Source of the DNA: Geoglobus sp.
Lineage (GTDB): Archaea > Halobacteriota > Archaeoglobi > Archaeoglobales > Archaeoglobaceae
Direction of reading: 5' to 3'
NCBI GenBank assembly: GCA_015523645.1
Contig: WAJY01000182.1
Coordinates: 1 to 20,568, forward strand
Length of the DNA stretch: 20,568 nt
The number at the start of each line of letters is the position of its first letter. Positions within the stretch are counted from its first letter, which is position 1. A program made the translations under genes and the position numbers. This document shows positions 1-8,085 of the stretch, piece by piece. The notes beneath the pieces are model-generated. The model had not been told where the DNA came from. It was given only the letters and a program-made list of their open reading frames with translations, and did not search any database.

Positions 1-1
1 G

Positions 2-376
2 ATGGTGTCTGCGGGAATAAATAAGAGGAAATTTGGCGGGAATGTTTTTGTCGCAGTCGAACATGGAGATGATGAAAAGCTTACGAGGGCTATGAGTGGA
101 ATATACAGACTGAAGGACAAAATGGATGGCGCAATTGCTGTAATTGGAAACGCTCCTTCTGCCTTGATTGCAGTTTGCAATCTGATAAATGAGGGAGTAA
201 AACCCAAGCTTGTTATAGGAACTCCGGTGGGGTTTATTAATGCTGCAGAGTCAAAAGAGATGTTGAGAGAGCTTGATGTACCATCAATAACGACAAGAGG
301 CACGAGAGGAGGATCAACCCTTGCTGTTGCGATTTTCAATGCCATTGTAAATCTCGCCTATGAGAGACCCGATTGA
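2..376 (+). CDS. cbiC: Precorrin-8X / cobalt-precorrin-8 methylmutase, C-terminal part
   Basis: CbiC moves the C-11 methyl group to C-12 of the corrin ring, giving (cobalt-)hydrogenobyrinate in cobalamin synthesis. The 124 visible residues carry late family signatures: MVSAGI at the edge (normally internal, after an Asp), IGNAPSAL, and the C-terminal RGTRGGSTLAVAIFNA stretch. Full-length proteins have about 200 residues, so the N-terminal 40 percent, including the catalytic His region, lies left of the window and the ATG at position 2 is not the true start. The 3' end overlaps cbiD by 17 nt, so the two are probably co-transcribed. The family call is firm; only the extent is unknown. Confidence 0.9.
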   Translation: MVSAGINKRKFGGNVFVAVEHGDDEKLTRAMSGIYRLKDKMDGAIAVIGNAPSALIAVCNLINEGVKPKLVIGTPVGFINAAESKEMLRELDVPSITTRGTRGGSTLAVAIFNAIVNLAYERPD

Positions 377-1280
377 ACATTACATATACCCCAAGGAATG
401 GGTTCAGAGAGAAGCTGAGAAAATTGGATTGAGAGAGGTAAAAAAAAGAGTTGAGTCCGGACTTTTTATCCTAACCCATTCAGGATGGCTGAAAAGAGGA
501 ATTACAACTGGAACGACAGCTTCAGCCTCTGCAGTAGGTGCAATAGCATCTCTTTTTGAGGAGACAGATAGCGTTAAGGTCTGGACACCATCTGAAATCG
601 AGGTTGAGGTAAAAGTTAATGCGAAAAATGGAGTTGCTGTTGCAAAGAAGTTTTCAGGAGATCACTCATTTGATGTCACAGATGGAGTTGAGATCAGAGC
701 TGAAATCAGCAAAAATCTTGATTTTGGAGAGGGTATTGGTAGGCTGAATGGAAAGCCGTCCATAAGCAGTTCAGCAATGAACCAGCTTACAAGAAATATT
801 AATCTCATGCGCGAGAAGTTTGATTGCAAAGAATGGGTGAAAATATCAATTCCTGAAGGAAGAAAACTCTGGGAAAAAACTGGAAACAGGAGGTTCGGTA
901 TTCAGGGCGGGATATCAATTCTCGGCACTACGGGCTTTGTTGAGCCTTGGTGTGATGAGCTTGTTGAGGCAAAGGTAAGAATAGCGAGCCAGTATGATAG
1001 AGTTGCTCTCACAACAGGGAGAAAGGGGTGGAAATGGTCGAAAAAGAACCTTCCAGACTTTCAGCCAATTGTCATGGGAGTTCATTTTGACAGAGCTTTA
1101 GAGAAGCTTGAAAGTGAGATTGTGATTGTTGGACTCCCTTCCCTTCTCGTCAAGTGGGCATGTCCTGAGTTGAGGGGGAAGATACTTGGAGGGTTGCGTT
1201 CAGAAGAGTATCGGAAAAGAGTTTTCAAAAAAGCCAGAGAAATAAACAAAAACGTATCTGATGTTCTTTTGATAGACTAA
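360..1280 (+). CDS. cbiD: Cobalt-precorrin-5B (C1)-methyltransferase
   Basis: CbiD methylates C-1 of cobalt-precorrin-5B with S-adenosylmethionine in the anaerobic cobalamin route. The diagnostic N-terminal motif is present as GITTGTTASASAVGAI (residues 47-62); many family members have Cys where this one has the third Thr of TTGTT. A conserved middle segment (FGIQGGISILGTTGFVEPW) follows. At 306 residues it is on the short side for the family. The ATG at 360 lies inside cbiC, consistent with translational coupling. Its stop overlaps the stop region of convergent cbiA by 4 bp. Together with cbiC and cbiA it marks part of an anaerobic corrin operon. Confidence 0.92.
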   Translation: MRDPIEHYIYPKEWVQREAEKIGLREVKKRVESGLFILTHSGWLKRGITTGTTASASAVGAIASLFEETDSVKVWTPSEIEVEVKVNAKNGVAVAKKFSGDHSFDVTDGVEIRAEISKNLDFGEGIGRLNGKPSISSSAMNQLTRNINLMREKFDCKEWVKISIPEGRKLWEKTGNRRFGIQGGISILGTTGFVEPWCDELVEAKVRIASQYDRVALTTGRKGWKWSKKNLPDFQPIVMGVHFDRALEKLESEIVIVGLPSLLVKWACPELRGKILGGLRSEEYRKRVFKKAREINKNVSDVLLID

Positions 1281-2581
1281 AAACTTGTTTTATCTGAAAT
1301 TTGGGCTTTTTCTCTGAGATAAGTTGAAAGATTGGCAGAATAGAAGTGGATGTGAGTGTAGCCTGCAAGGGTGTTGTAAGCTAGAGCACCATCAAATCCA
1401 TCAGCTATTCCATTACCATCGGTCTTGAAGGCGAATCTAACATCACTGTCTGGAACTGCATAGCTGTAGTGGAATTCATGCCCCCTAAATACACTCTCGA
1501 AAAATGGATTCTCTTTTATCACCTCTCCCCTCACATATCCAAGAGCCTGAAGTTTGTCTGTGAATATGACATCAATGTCGAGCACACCTGCCATTCTTCT
1601 TTTCTTTCCTTTGCTTTCAAGTTTCCTTGCAAGAACCATCATCCCTCCGCATTCAGCGTATATCGGTTTCTCATCTAAAGCCTCTTTTTTGATAAATCTA
1701 ACGAATCCGGGAAATTCGTAGAGCTCAGGATATCCACCGCCTATGTAATAAATATCACAATCAACCTTCTCTCCCTTTAACGGAGAAAAGAACACAAGTT
1801 TTCCGATGCTTTTCAGAATCTCGAGATTATCCCTGTAGTAGAATGAAAATGCCTGATCAAACGGTATGCCTATTCTTAAATCCCCATTCCTGTCCAGTTC
1901 TTCATCAGCCTCGTCAAATTCGATTTGGACTTCGCTGATTTCAAGAATGCCATCAAGATCTATGTGTTCTTCTGCAAGTTCTGCAAGAGCTTTGATGTCT
2001 CTCTCCACCTCAAGTCCAAGATGAAGTCCCAGGTGTCTGCTCTCTGTTTCAAGAATCTTTGATCTTGGCACAACTCCAAAAACTCTGTAGCCTTTCTCCT
2101 CAAAAACTCTTTTCAGCTTGAGATGAAATTCGGTAGCGTTGTTGAATATCACACCAGCAATTCTCACATTTCTATCAAAATTTCTGAAGCCCTCAAACAT
2201 TGCAAGAGCTGAAAGAGACATTGCTCTTACGTTCAACACAAGAATTACAGGCAAATTCAGAATTCTTGCAATATGGCTTGTGGATGAAAATGTAGAAAGC
2301 TTGTACCCATCAAAAAGCCCCATAACACCTTCTATTATGCCAACATCCTTTAGATTCATCCATTTTGAAAATGATCTCCTCACACCATCCTCACCCATCA
2401 TGAATGCATCGAGATTGACAGCCCACTCGCAGAATGAGTAATGAGAGGGATCTATAAAATCAGGACCAACTTTAAAAGGCTGGACTTTAAGATTCCTTTT
2501 CATCATTGCTGCGGTGATTGCAAGGGATATGCTCGTCTTGCCAGTTCCGCTGTGAATGCCTGAAATGACAAATGCATGCAT
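1277..2581 (-). CDS. cbiA: Cobyrinate a,c-diamide synthase
   Basis: CbiA amidates the a and c side chains of cobyrinate using ATP and glutamine. The 434-residue protein has both expected domains: an N-terminal synthetase with P-loop GIHSGTGKT (residues 8-16), KVGPDFIDPSHY (37-48) and EGVMGLFDG (84-92), and a C-terminal class I glutamine amidotransferase domain with nucleophile Cys311 in AECGGMM and the His of THIHF (410 or 412). The ATG at 2581 follows a TATA-like box by about 25 nt, suggesting a leaderless mRNA. A homologue, CfbB, amidates Ni-sirohydrochlorin in F430 synthesis; the neighbouring cbiC and cbiD favour the cobalamin role here. Confidence 0.92.
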   Translation of the reverse strand: MHAFVISGIHSGTGKTSISLAITAAMMKRNLKVQPFKVGPDFIDPSHYSFCEWAVNLDAFMMGEDGVRRSFSKWMNLKDVGIIEGVMGLFDGYKLSTFSSTSHIARILNLPVILVLNVRAMSLSALAMFEGFRNFDRNVRIAGVIFNNATEFHLKLKRVFEEKGYRVFGVVPRSKILETESRHLGLHLGLEVERDIKALAELAEEHIDLDGILEISEVQIEFDEADEELDRNGDLRIGIPFDQAFSFYYRDNLEILKSIGKLVFFSPLKGEKVDCDIYYIGGGYPELYEFPGFVRFIKKEALDEKPIYAECGGMMVLARKLESKGKKRRMAGVLDIDVIFTDKLQALGYVRGEVIKENPFFESVFRGHEFHYSYAVPDSDVRFAFKTDGNGIADGFDGALAYNTLAGYTHIHFYSANLSTYLREKAQISDKTSF

Positions 2582-2600
2582 GGAGAATTTTTGGCTGTCT

Positions 2601-2610
2601 GATATTTAAT
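2601..2610 (-). promoter_or_regulatory. Candidate TATA box of cbiA
   Basis: Read on the minus strand this is ATTAAATATC, centred about 25 nt before the cbiA ATG at 2581. That spacing would start transcription at or next to the start codon, as in archaeal leaderless genes. Based on position and composition only. Confidence 0.4.
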
Positions 2611-2700
2611 GATTGAGCAACATTTTGAGCTCGTAATTAACTATAGACCAAGGTCTGGAAGTGCTGGCTAAATTCTATCTACAAATTTAAAAAAGTTAAA

Positions 2701-2724
2701 TGATGAATGAAAATTTTATCATCA
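2701..2724. repeat. Inverted repeat with palindromic AT core
   Basis: TGATGA (2701-2706) and TCATCA (2719-2724) are exact reverse complements, flanking a spacer that contains the palindrome AAAATTTT (2710-2717). It lies between divergent cbiA and psmB, about 120 bp from the cbiA start and 225 bp from the psmB start, so it could be an operator for either. A chance origin in AT-rich DNA is quite possible. Confidence 0.3.
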
Positions 2725-2937
2725 CGTTTAGGCAGAGAGCATGGTGTTTAGCGGTTAGCAAAATATACCTTTGCATTGATGTCTAAGGCTTTAAAACCAT
2801 CAGTAATTTTTGGAAAGAGGTAATGAGGCTTGAAGGATACAAAAGAATGTTTAAAGTCTCAAAACAACGTAAAGCTTAAAAACATAAAATAAAAAAGGAA
2901 TTGAACAGCCGATGGCTTTTCTGGAAAATCAAAAAAG

Positions 2938-2945
2938 AAGGAGAT
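2938..2945 (+). promoter_or_regulatory. Ribosome binding site that fixes the psmB start
   Basis: AAGGAGAT ends 3 nt before the ATG at 2949 and is a strong Shine-Dalgarno match. It favours this ATG over the in-frame TTG at 2901, which would add 16 residues unlike any proteasome propeptide. Confidence 0.7.
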
Positions 2946-2948
2946 ACT

Positions 2949-3596
2949 ATGGTGTCTGGAATGTTGCAGGATAAGGTGTATAAGGGCACAACAACAGTGG
3001 GAGTGGTTTGTAGGGACGGAGTAGTTATGGCTACAGAAAGAAGAGCAACAATGGGTCACTTCATTGCTAGCAGAAGGGCAAAAAAGATCTATAAAATCTC
3101 TGACAGGGTTGCAATGACAACTGCAGGGAGTGTTGGGGACGCTCAGTTTCTTGTAAGGCTGATAAGGGTTGAGATGAACCTTTATGAAATCAAAAAGGAA
3201 GAAAAACCGAGCGTTAAGGCAATAGCAACAATGACCTCAAACCTGCTGAATTCGGTCAGATATTTCCCGTATCTTGTGCAATTGCTCATTGGAGGAATAG
3301 ATGAAAGGGGAAACAGCATATTTTCCATAGATCCTATTGGCGGGGCGATAGAGGAGATGGATGTCGTTGCAACTGGTTCAGGCTCTCCAATGGCTTACGG
3401 AATACTTGAGGATCTGTATTCTGAGGACATGGATGTTAATCAGGGAGTTGAGCTAGCAGTAAGAGCGGTTCATTCTGCCATGAAAAGAGATTCTGGAAGT
3501 GGAGATGGGATTGATGCCGTAAAGATTACACATGAGGGTTATTATGAGCTAAGCAAAGAAGAGGTTGAGAAAATAGTGTCAAAGTTCAGAAAGTAG
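2949..3596 (+). CDS. psmB: 20S proteasome beta subunit (proteolytic)
   Basis: This is the catalytic subunit of the archaeal 20S proteasome. From the ATG at 2949 it has 215 residues, with a 13-residue propeptide ending in Gly ([13 protein letters not shown]) that is removed autocatalytically to expose Thr as the N-terminal nucleophile (mature sequence TTTVG). In mature numbering the active-site partners Glu17 (ATERR) and Lys33 (AKKIY) are both present, as are the downstream GSGSPMAYG and [10 protein letters not shown] segments. An internal ATG at 2961 would give a shorter propeptide. The gene sits 19 nt before fttA; I recall this proteasome/aCPSF pairing from other euryarchaea. No alpha subunit is in the window. 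Confidence 0.95.
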   Translation: MVSGMLQDKVYKGTTTVGVVCRDGVVMATERRATMGHFIASRRAKKIYKISDRVAMTTAGSVGDAQFLVRLIRVEMNLYEIKKEEKPSVKAIATMTSNLLNSVRYFPYLVQLLIGGIDERGNSIFSIDPIGGAIEEMDVVATGSGSPMAYGILEDLYSEDMDVNQGVELAVRAVHSAMKRDSGSGDGIDAVKITHEGYYELSKEEVEKIVSKFRK

Positions 3597-3615
3597 TTTT
3601 TGCCATAGGATAGGC

Positions 3616-5526
3616 ATGTCAAGCAAGGAGTATATTAAGCAGTTAAAGGAAAGGATTTATGAACACGTTCCAAAGAACATTAGGGTTACCAATGTTGAAT
3701 TTGAAGGTCCCAATCTGGTTATATACGTTGATAATCCTCAGGAGTTTGCGGAAAGCGGAGATATTGTGAGAAAGCTTGCAAAAGACCTCAGAAAGAGGAT
3801 AAAGATAAGACCAAATCCAAAAAGTCTCAAGCCTCCAGAAGAAGCTAGGGAGATAATCAAGGAGATAGTTCCGGATGAGGCACAAATTACAGATTTCTTT
3901 TTTGATGAAGAGAATGGAGAAGTGATTATAGAGGCAGAGAAGCCCGGGATAGTCATTGGTAAGAATGGGGTTACGCTGAGAGAGATAATGAAGGCTGTAG
4001 GTTGGAGCCCAAGACCTGTAAGGACTCCACCAATAAAATCAAAAACAATAGAGAATGTCAGAAACTTCCTTTTAACGTTCAAGGATGAAAGAAAGGACAT
4101 ATTGAAGAGAATAGGGGAGAGGATACACAGAGGAACGATTTATGAGGACAAGTGGGTGAGGGTAACCTTTCTTGGCGGATCAAGGGAAGTTGGGAGAAGC
4201 TGCTATCTTTTGCAAACACCTGAAAGCAAGGTTCTGATAGATTGTGGTGTTAATGTGGGGAACATTCAGCAATCCCCCTATCTTTATGTTCCTGAAATTC
4301 AGCCCCTTGACAGCATTGATGCTGTTGTTGTAACCCATGCCCATCTTGACCACTGCGGACTGGTTCCAATTCTTTTTAAATATGGCTATAGAGGTCCAGT
4401 TTACCTCACTTCCCCAACAAGGGATCTGATGGTTCTTCTGCAGATAGACTTCATTGAGGTTGCAGGTAGGGAAGGAAATCCAACAGCCTATGATTCGCAG
4501 CATGTTAGAGAGGCTTTAAAGCACACAATAACCTTGGATTATGGAGTTGTTACGGATATCTCTCCAGACATTAGGCTTACATTCTACAACGCTGGACACA
4601 TCCTTGGTTCGGCAATAGCCCACTTCCACATTGGAGAAGGACTTTACAACATAGCCTTTACTGGTGATTTCAAGTTTGAGAAAACAAGACTGTTTGACAG
4701 GGCACAGACTCACTTTCCTAGGCTTGAAGCACTAATAATAGAATCAACTTACGGAGGGCATGAGGACTTTCAGCCTTCAAGAAAGGAAGCTGAGGAGAGA
4801 TTGATTGAGATTATAAAGAAGACCGTTGAGAGAGGAGGAAAGGTCCTCATTCCTACTTTTGCTGTAGGAAGAAGTCAGGAGGTTATGATAGCACTTGAAG
4901 AGGCTATGAGAAACAAGGTAATTGAGGAGGTTCCTGTCTATCTCGATGGGATGATCTATGAAGCAACAGCAATCCATACGGCCTATCCTGAGTATCTGAA
5001 TTCAGATCTTAGGGATTTGATATTCCACCACGGAATAAATCCTTTCATCAGCGAAAACTTTATCAGAGTTGATTCACCGAGCAAAAGGCAGGATGTGATT
5101 GATGACGCAACACCATCGGTAATTCTTGCTACCTCTGGCATGCTCAATGGAGGTCCGGTTATGGAGTATTTCAGAGCTTTTGCAGGTGATGAAAGAAACA
5201 CGATAGTTTTTGTTGGTTATCAGGCTGAAGGGACTCTTGGAAGGAGGATTCAAAAGGGATGGAGGGAAGTGCCAATGCCATCAGAGGGTGGAAAGAGAGA
5301 TGTTGTGGAAGTAAATCTTGAGGTTGAGACAGTTGATGGTTTTTCAGGGCATTCTGACAGAAGACAGCTATTGAATTATGTCAGAGCGTTGAAGCAGAAG
5401 CCAGAGAAAATCATGACGATTCATGGGGATGAGAACAAGTGCATAGAGCTAGCCTCAGCAATCTACAAAACCTACAGGGTTGAAACTAGAGCTCCGTTGA
5501 ATCTTGAAACTGTGAGATTTCTATGA
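3616..5526 (+). CDS. fttA: aCPSF1 / FttA, KH-domain beta-CASP ribonuclease and transcription termination factor
   Basis: This archaeal homologue of the CPSF73 nuclease cuts nascent RNA and terminates transcription. The 636 residues show the full aCPSF1 layout: N-terminal KH domains with GKNG at 115-118, a metallo-beta-lactamase fold with HAHLDH at 241-246, ESTYGGH near 376, the beta-CASP insert, GHSD at 578-581, and a late His in IHGDEN. All metal-binding motifs look intact, so an active nuclease is expected. It follows psmB by 19 nt and shares ATGA with mobB, so it is probably the second gene of a psmB-fttA-mobB-hemD unit. A paralogue without KH domains (aCPSF2) is excluded by length and domain order. 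Confidence 0.95.
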   Translation: MSSKEYIKQLKERIYEHVPKNIRVTNVEFEGPNLVIYVDNPQEFAESGDIVRKLAKDLRKRIKIRPNPKSLKPPEEAREIIKEIVPDEAQITDFFFDEENGEVIIEAEKPGIVIGKNGVTLREIMKAVGWSPRPVRTPPIKSKTIENVRNFLLTFKDERKDILKRIGERIHRGTIYEDKWVRVTFLGGSREVGRSCYLLQTPESKVLIDCGVNVGNIQQSPYLYVPEIQPLDSIDAVVVTHAHLDHCGLVPILFKYGYRGPVYLTSPTRDLMVLLQIDFIEVAGREGNPTAYDSQHVREALKHTITLDYGVVTDISPDIRLTFYNAGHILGSAIAHFHIGEGLYNIAFTGDFKFEKTRLFDRAQTHFPRLEALIIESTYGGHEDFQPSRKEAEERLIEIIKKTVERGGKVLIPTFAVGRSQEVMIALEEAMRNKVIEEVPVYLDGMIYEATAIHTAYPEYLNSDLRDLIFHHGINPFISENFIRVDSPSKRQDVIDDATPSVILATSGMLNGGPVMEYFRAFAGDERNTIVFVGYQAEGTLGRRIQKGWREVPMPSEGGKRDVVEVNLEVETVDGFSGHSDRRQLLNYVRALKQKPEKIMTIHGDENKCIELASAIYKTYRVETRAPLNLETVRFL

Positions 5527-6005
5527 CAAGGCTGGTAAGTTTTGTTGGAACATCCGATAGCGGGAAAACTACGATTTTAACAAAGGTAATACCACTGCTT
5601 GTTCAAAAAGGGCTTAGAGTTGCTGTTGTGAAGCATCATGCCCATGGAGACTTTGAAATTGACAAGGAAGGGAAGGATTCTTGGAAGCTGTACAGGAGTG
5701 GTGCAGATGTGATAATCTCATCGCCTGTTAAAATGGCATTTATAAGGAGGGCTAAAAATGATGATCTTGATTTCGTTTTTGAGAGGTATCTTGATGGGGA
5801 CTACGATATAGTAATAACGGAGGGATTCAGCAGGGCTGGAAAGGATAGGATAGTTGTTCTGAACGATCCTGAGAAAATAGATTACTTTAAGCATGGAAGG
5901 ATACTTGCAGTTGTCTGTGATGAAAGTGTTGAAGGTTATAGAACATTCAGAAGGGATGAGGTTGAGGAGATCGCAGAATTCTTGTACAAGCTGGTGAAGG
6001 AATGA
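5523..6005 (+). CDS. mobB: Molybdopterin-guanine dinucleotide biosynthesis adaptor MobB
   Basis: MobB is a small P-loop GTPase that helps attach GMP to molybdopterin, giving the guanine dinucleotide form used by molybdenum and tungsten oxidoreductases. The 160 residues include the Walker A loop GTSDSGKTT (9-17), the family's VVKHHAHGDFEIDKEGKDSW stretch with a His pair and DSW, the GADV segment, and VITEGF. The start overlaps the fttA stop (ATGA) and its own stop overlaps the hemD start, so translation is probably coupled along the three genes. A role in tungstopterin is equally possible in a thermophilic archaeon. Confidence 0.9.
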   Translation: MTRLVSFVGTSDSGKTTILTKVIPLLVQKGLRVAVVKHHAHGDFEIDKEGKDSWKLYRSGADVIISSPVKMAFIRRAKNDDLDFVFERYLDGDYDIVITEGFSRAGKDRIVVLNDPEKIDYFKHGRILAVVCDESVEGYRTFRRDEVEEIAEFLYKLVKE

Positions 6006-6706
6006 GGGTTGGGATTTTTAGGCCTGAGATGTATCGTGATGAGACTGTCAAGCTTTTTGAAAGAAGAGGTTTTAGCGTATTTTTCACCCCGATGATCGAA
6101 GTTCAGGAGCTTGAGGTTGATGTGGGGGATGCAGATTACACGATAATAACGAGTCAGACCGCTGCAAAAATAGCTTTGAAAAAGGATTTGATAAGGGGGA
6201 AGGTTATAGCAATTGGATCAAAAACCGGAAAGGTTTTGGAGAAGATGGGTTATGAGGTATTTTTACCATCAACCTACAGCTCAAAATCCCTTTTCCAGGA
6301 ATTTAGATCATTGCTCAAGGGGAAGAGGGTTAACTTGCTGAGAAGCAATAAGGGAGATCCAGTTCTGAAAAAACTGTCTGAATTTTGCTCTTTAAAAGAG
6401 TTCAACCTCTACAGAATATTGCTTTTGCATGGAGAGGAGCAGAAAAAAGCTGTGAGGGAGATAACTGAAGGACTTGTTGATGCCGTCGTTTTTTCAAGCA
6501 GAATGATTGTTGAAAGCTTTTTTGAAAATTCAAAGAGCATCGGTATTTATGATAGTGCTGTGAAAAGACTCTTAGAGATCCCTGTAATTGCCATTGGCTC
6601 TCCAACTGCTGAAAAATTAGCTGAACATAGCATATCTCCTTTCATTCCTGAAGAGTACACATTTGAGGGTGTTTTAAGGCTTTTGGAAAAGTTGCGCAGC
6701 ACTTAA
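6002..6706 (+). CDS. hemD: Uroporphyrinogen-III synthase
   Basis: HemD cyclises hydroxymethylbilane with inversion of ring D to make uroporphyrinogen III, the precursor of siroheme, heme and corrins. The family is poorly conserved, but the 234 residues have its two alternating Rossmann-like halves: N-terminal VGIFRPEMY, DYTIITSQTAAKIAL, VIAIGSKTGKVLEKMGY, then a second half with DAVVFSSRMIVESFF and VIAIGSPTAEKLAEH. Both repeats end in the typical (V/I)IAIG...T...L pattern. It overlaps mobB by 4 nt. Pathway products feed the cbi genes at the left of the window, although these lie in a different transcription unit. Confidence 0.88.
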   Translation: MRVGIFRPEMYRDETVKLFERRGFSVFFTPMIEVQELEVDVGDADYTIITSQTAAKIALKKDLIRGKVIAIGSKTGKVLEKMGYEVFLPSTYSSKSLFQEFRSLLKGKRVNLLRSNKGDPVLKKLSEFCSLKEFNLYRILLLHGEEQKKAVREITEGLVDAVVFSSRMIVESFFENSKSIGIYDSAVKRLLEIPVIAIGSPTAEKLAEHSISPFIPEEYTFEGVLRLLEKLRST

Positions 6707-6710
6707 ATAT
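6702..6710 (+). promoter_or_regulatory. Candidate TATA box of the pyrB operon
   Basis: CTTAAATAT covers the hemD stop codon and is centred about 25 nt before the pyrB ATG at 6732, the spacing expected for a leaderless archaeal transcript. It suggests that pyrB-pyrI is transcribed separately from hemD. Confidence 0.45.
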
Positions 6711-6731
6711 CAGCTTTTTAATCAATAATTG

Positions 6732-7625
6732 ATGTCGAAAATAAGGCATCTCATTTCCATTGATGATCTTTCGAGACAGGACATTGAATACATTTTGAAA
6801 AAAGCAGATAATTTCGTTGAAGTCGCCAAGGGAAAAAAATCTCTTAAAATTCTCAGTGGGAAGATACTTGCAAATCTGTTTTTTGAGCCTTCTACAAGAA
6901 CAAGGATGAGCTTTGAAACTGCGATGAAAAGACTTGGAGGGGATGTGATCAACCTGGGCAGCTTGGAAGCCACAAGTCTTGCTAAGGGCGAGAGTCTGGC
7001 TGATACTCTAAGGGTTGTCCAGCAATATGCAGACTGCATAGTCTTGAGACATCAAAGGGAAGGTTCTGCCAGATTTGCATCTCAAATTTGCTCTGTTCCA
7101 GTGATAAATGCAGGAGATGGTGCAGGACAGCACCCAACCCAAACCCTTCTTGACCTCTACACCATTAGAATGGAGGCAAAGCTCAAAAATCTGAAGATTG
7201 CCATGGTTGGGGATCTAAAGTATTCAAGAACTGTCCACTCCTTGATAAAAGCCCTTGCCCTCTTCAATGCGGAAATCTATCTTGTTTCCCCTGAGCTTCT
7301 AAAGCTTCCAGAGGAGATACTTGAGGTGGATGCAAGGTTCATCGAATCCGATCTCAAGACAGCAATAGATGAGGTTGACGTGCTTTATGTAACAAGGATA
7401 CAGAAGGAGAGATTCCCCGATGAGGAGGAATACAGGAAAGTTGCCGGAAGCTATAAGATAACTTCAGACATGATAGAGGGCAAGGATGTTGTGGTAATGC
7501 ATCCCCTTCCTAGGGTTGATGAGATAGCATATGATGTTGACAGACTGAAGAATGCTGTTTATTTCAAGCAGGCTTTTTATGGAGTGCCTGTGAGGATGGC
7601 AATACTCAGCGAGGTGATGTCATGA
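6732..7625 (+). CDS. pyrB: Aspartate carbamoyltransferase, catalytic chain
   Basis: PyrB condenses carbamoyl phosphate and aspartate in the committed step of pyrimidine synthesis. The 297 residues carry the carbamoyl-phosphate loop FFEPSTRTR (Ser54-Thr-Arg-Thr57), the mobile-loop Lys85 in SLAKGES, the HPTQTLLD motif, and HPLPRVDEI near the C-terminus, which binds aspartate. Length matches the family (about 300). The ATG at 6732 is preferred over the TTG just before it because of the TATA box 25 nt upstream. Its stop overlaps the pyrI start (ATGA), which would favour balanced synthesis of both chains of the holoenzyme. Confidence 0.96.
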   Translation: MSKIRHLISIDDLSRQDIEYILKKADNFVEVAKGKKSLKILSGKILANLFFEPSTRTRMSFETAMKRLGGDVINLGSLEATSLAKGESLADTLRVVQQYADCIVLRHQREGSARFASQICSVPVINAGDGAGQHPTQTLLDLYTIRMEAKLKNLKIAMVGDLKYSRTVHSLIKALALFNAEIYLVSPELLKLPEEILEVDARFIESDLKTAIDEVDVLYVTRIQKERFPDEEEYRKVAGSYKITSDMIEGKDVVVMHPLPRVDEIAYDVDRLKNAVYFKQAFYGVPVRMAILSEVMS

Positions 7626-8083
7626 ACGTTTTGACTGTGAGCAAGATAAGGGAAGGCACCGTCATTGATCATATCACCGCAGGCAAGGCTTTGGAGGTGT
7701 TGAAGATTATAGGGATAAAGAGTGGGAGCAAAGAAAGGGTAAGCATGGCTATGAACGTTGAGAGTAGAAAAATGGGGAAAAAGGACATAGTCAAGGTTGA
7801 AGGCAAGTTCATAGGAGATGAAGAGCTAAACAGAATTTCTCTGATTGCACCAAGGGCAACCATAAACATAATCAAGGAGTTTGAAATAATCAGGAAGTTT
7901 AACGTGTCCCTTCCTAGGGAGGTTGAGGGGATCATAAGGTGTCCAAACCAGAACTGCATGTCAAATGATGAAAAAGAGCCAGTAAAATCATTTTTCAGAA
8001 TTGAGGAGGAGGATGGCAGGGTTATAGCTAGATGTGAATATTGCGGAAAAAAGGTTTATGATATTGGAAGGTTCTTGGTGTAG
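7622..8083 (+). CDS. pyrI: Aspartate carbamoyltransferase, regulatory chain
   Basis: PyrI binds nucleotide effectors and joins PyrB trimers in the allosteric holoenzyme. The 153 residues match the family length. The N-terminal allosteric domain has the VSKIREGTVIDHI and HITAGKAL segments, and the C-terminal zinc domain has four Cys ligands (107, 112, 138, 141) in CPNQNC and CEYC, all intact. It is translationally coupled to pyrB through ATGA and followed after 2 nt by an ACT-domain gene. Confidence 0.96.
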   Translation: MNVLTVSKIREGTVIDHITAGKALEVLKIIGIKSGSKERVSMAMNVESRKMGKKDIVKVEGKFIGDEELNRISLIAPRATINIIKEFEIIRKFNVSLPREVEGIIRCPNQNCMSNDEKEPVKSFFRIEEEDGRVIARCEYCGKKVYDIGRFLV

Positions 8084-8085
8084 GT

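Larger units (their letters stand above)
2582..2948. other. Intergenic region between divergent cbiA and psmB
   Basis: No convincing gene is present in these 367 bases. It holds the cbiA TATA box, an AGACC-AA-GGTCT palindrome (2645-2656), a TGATGA/TCATCA inverted repeat around a central AAAATTTT (2701-2724), and AT-rich boxes that could serve psmB: AAAATATAC (2760-2768), GGCTTTAAAA (2788-2797 region) and AAGCTTAAAAAC (about 2872-2883). One 18-codon reading frame (2823-2879, basic, preceded by AAGAGG) might be translated in the psmB leader, but nothing else supports it. I could not choose between the candidate psmB promoters. Confidence 0.5.

Noticed and set aside
2700..2760. C/D box small RNA, from ATGATGA at 2700-2706
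   Set aside because: No CTGA D box occurs at a suitable distance downstream.
2731..2760. tRNA fragment or shared element, because GAGCATGGTG at 2737-2746 recurs at 19753-19762
   Set aside because: Only 10 bases match exactly, flanks diverge, and no tRNA arm can be folded; chance is sufficient.
2901..2948. Longer psmB start at TTG 2901
   Set aside because: The strong AAGGAGAT site directly before ATG 2949 and the normal propeptide length argue for the shorter protein.
3738..4100. 120-codon antisense frame inside fttA
   Set aside because: The sense strand encodes the conserved KH domains; the antisense product is a low-complexity shadow.
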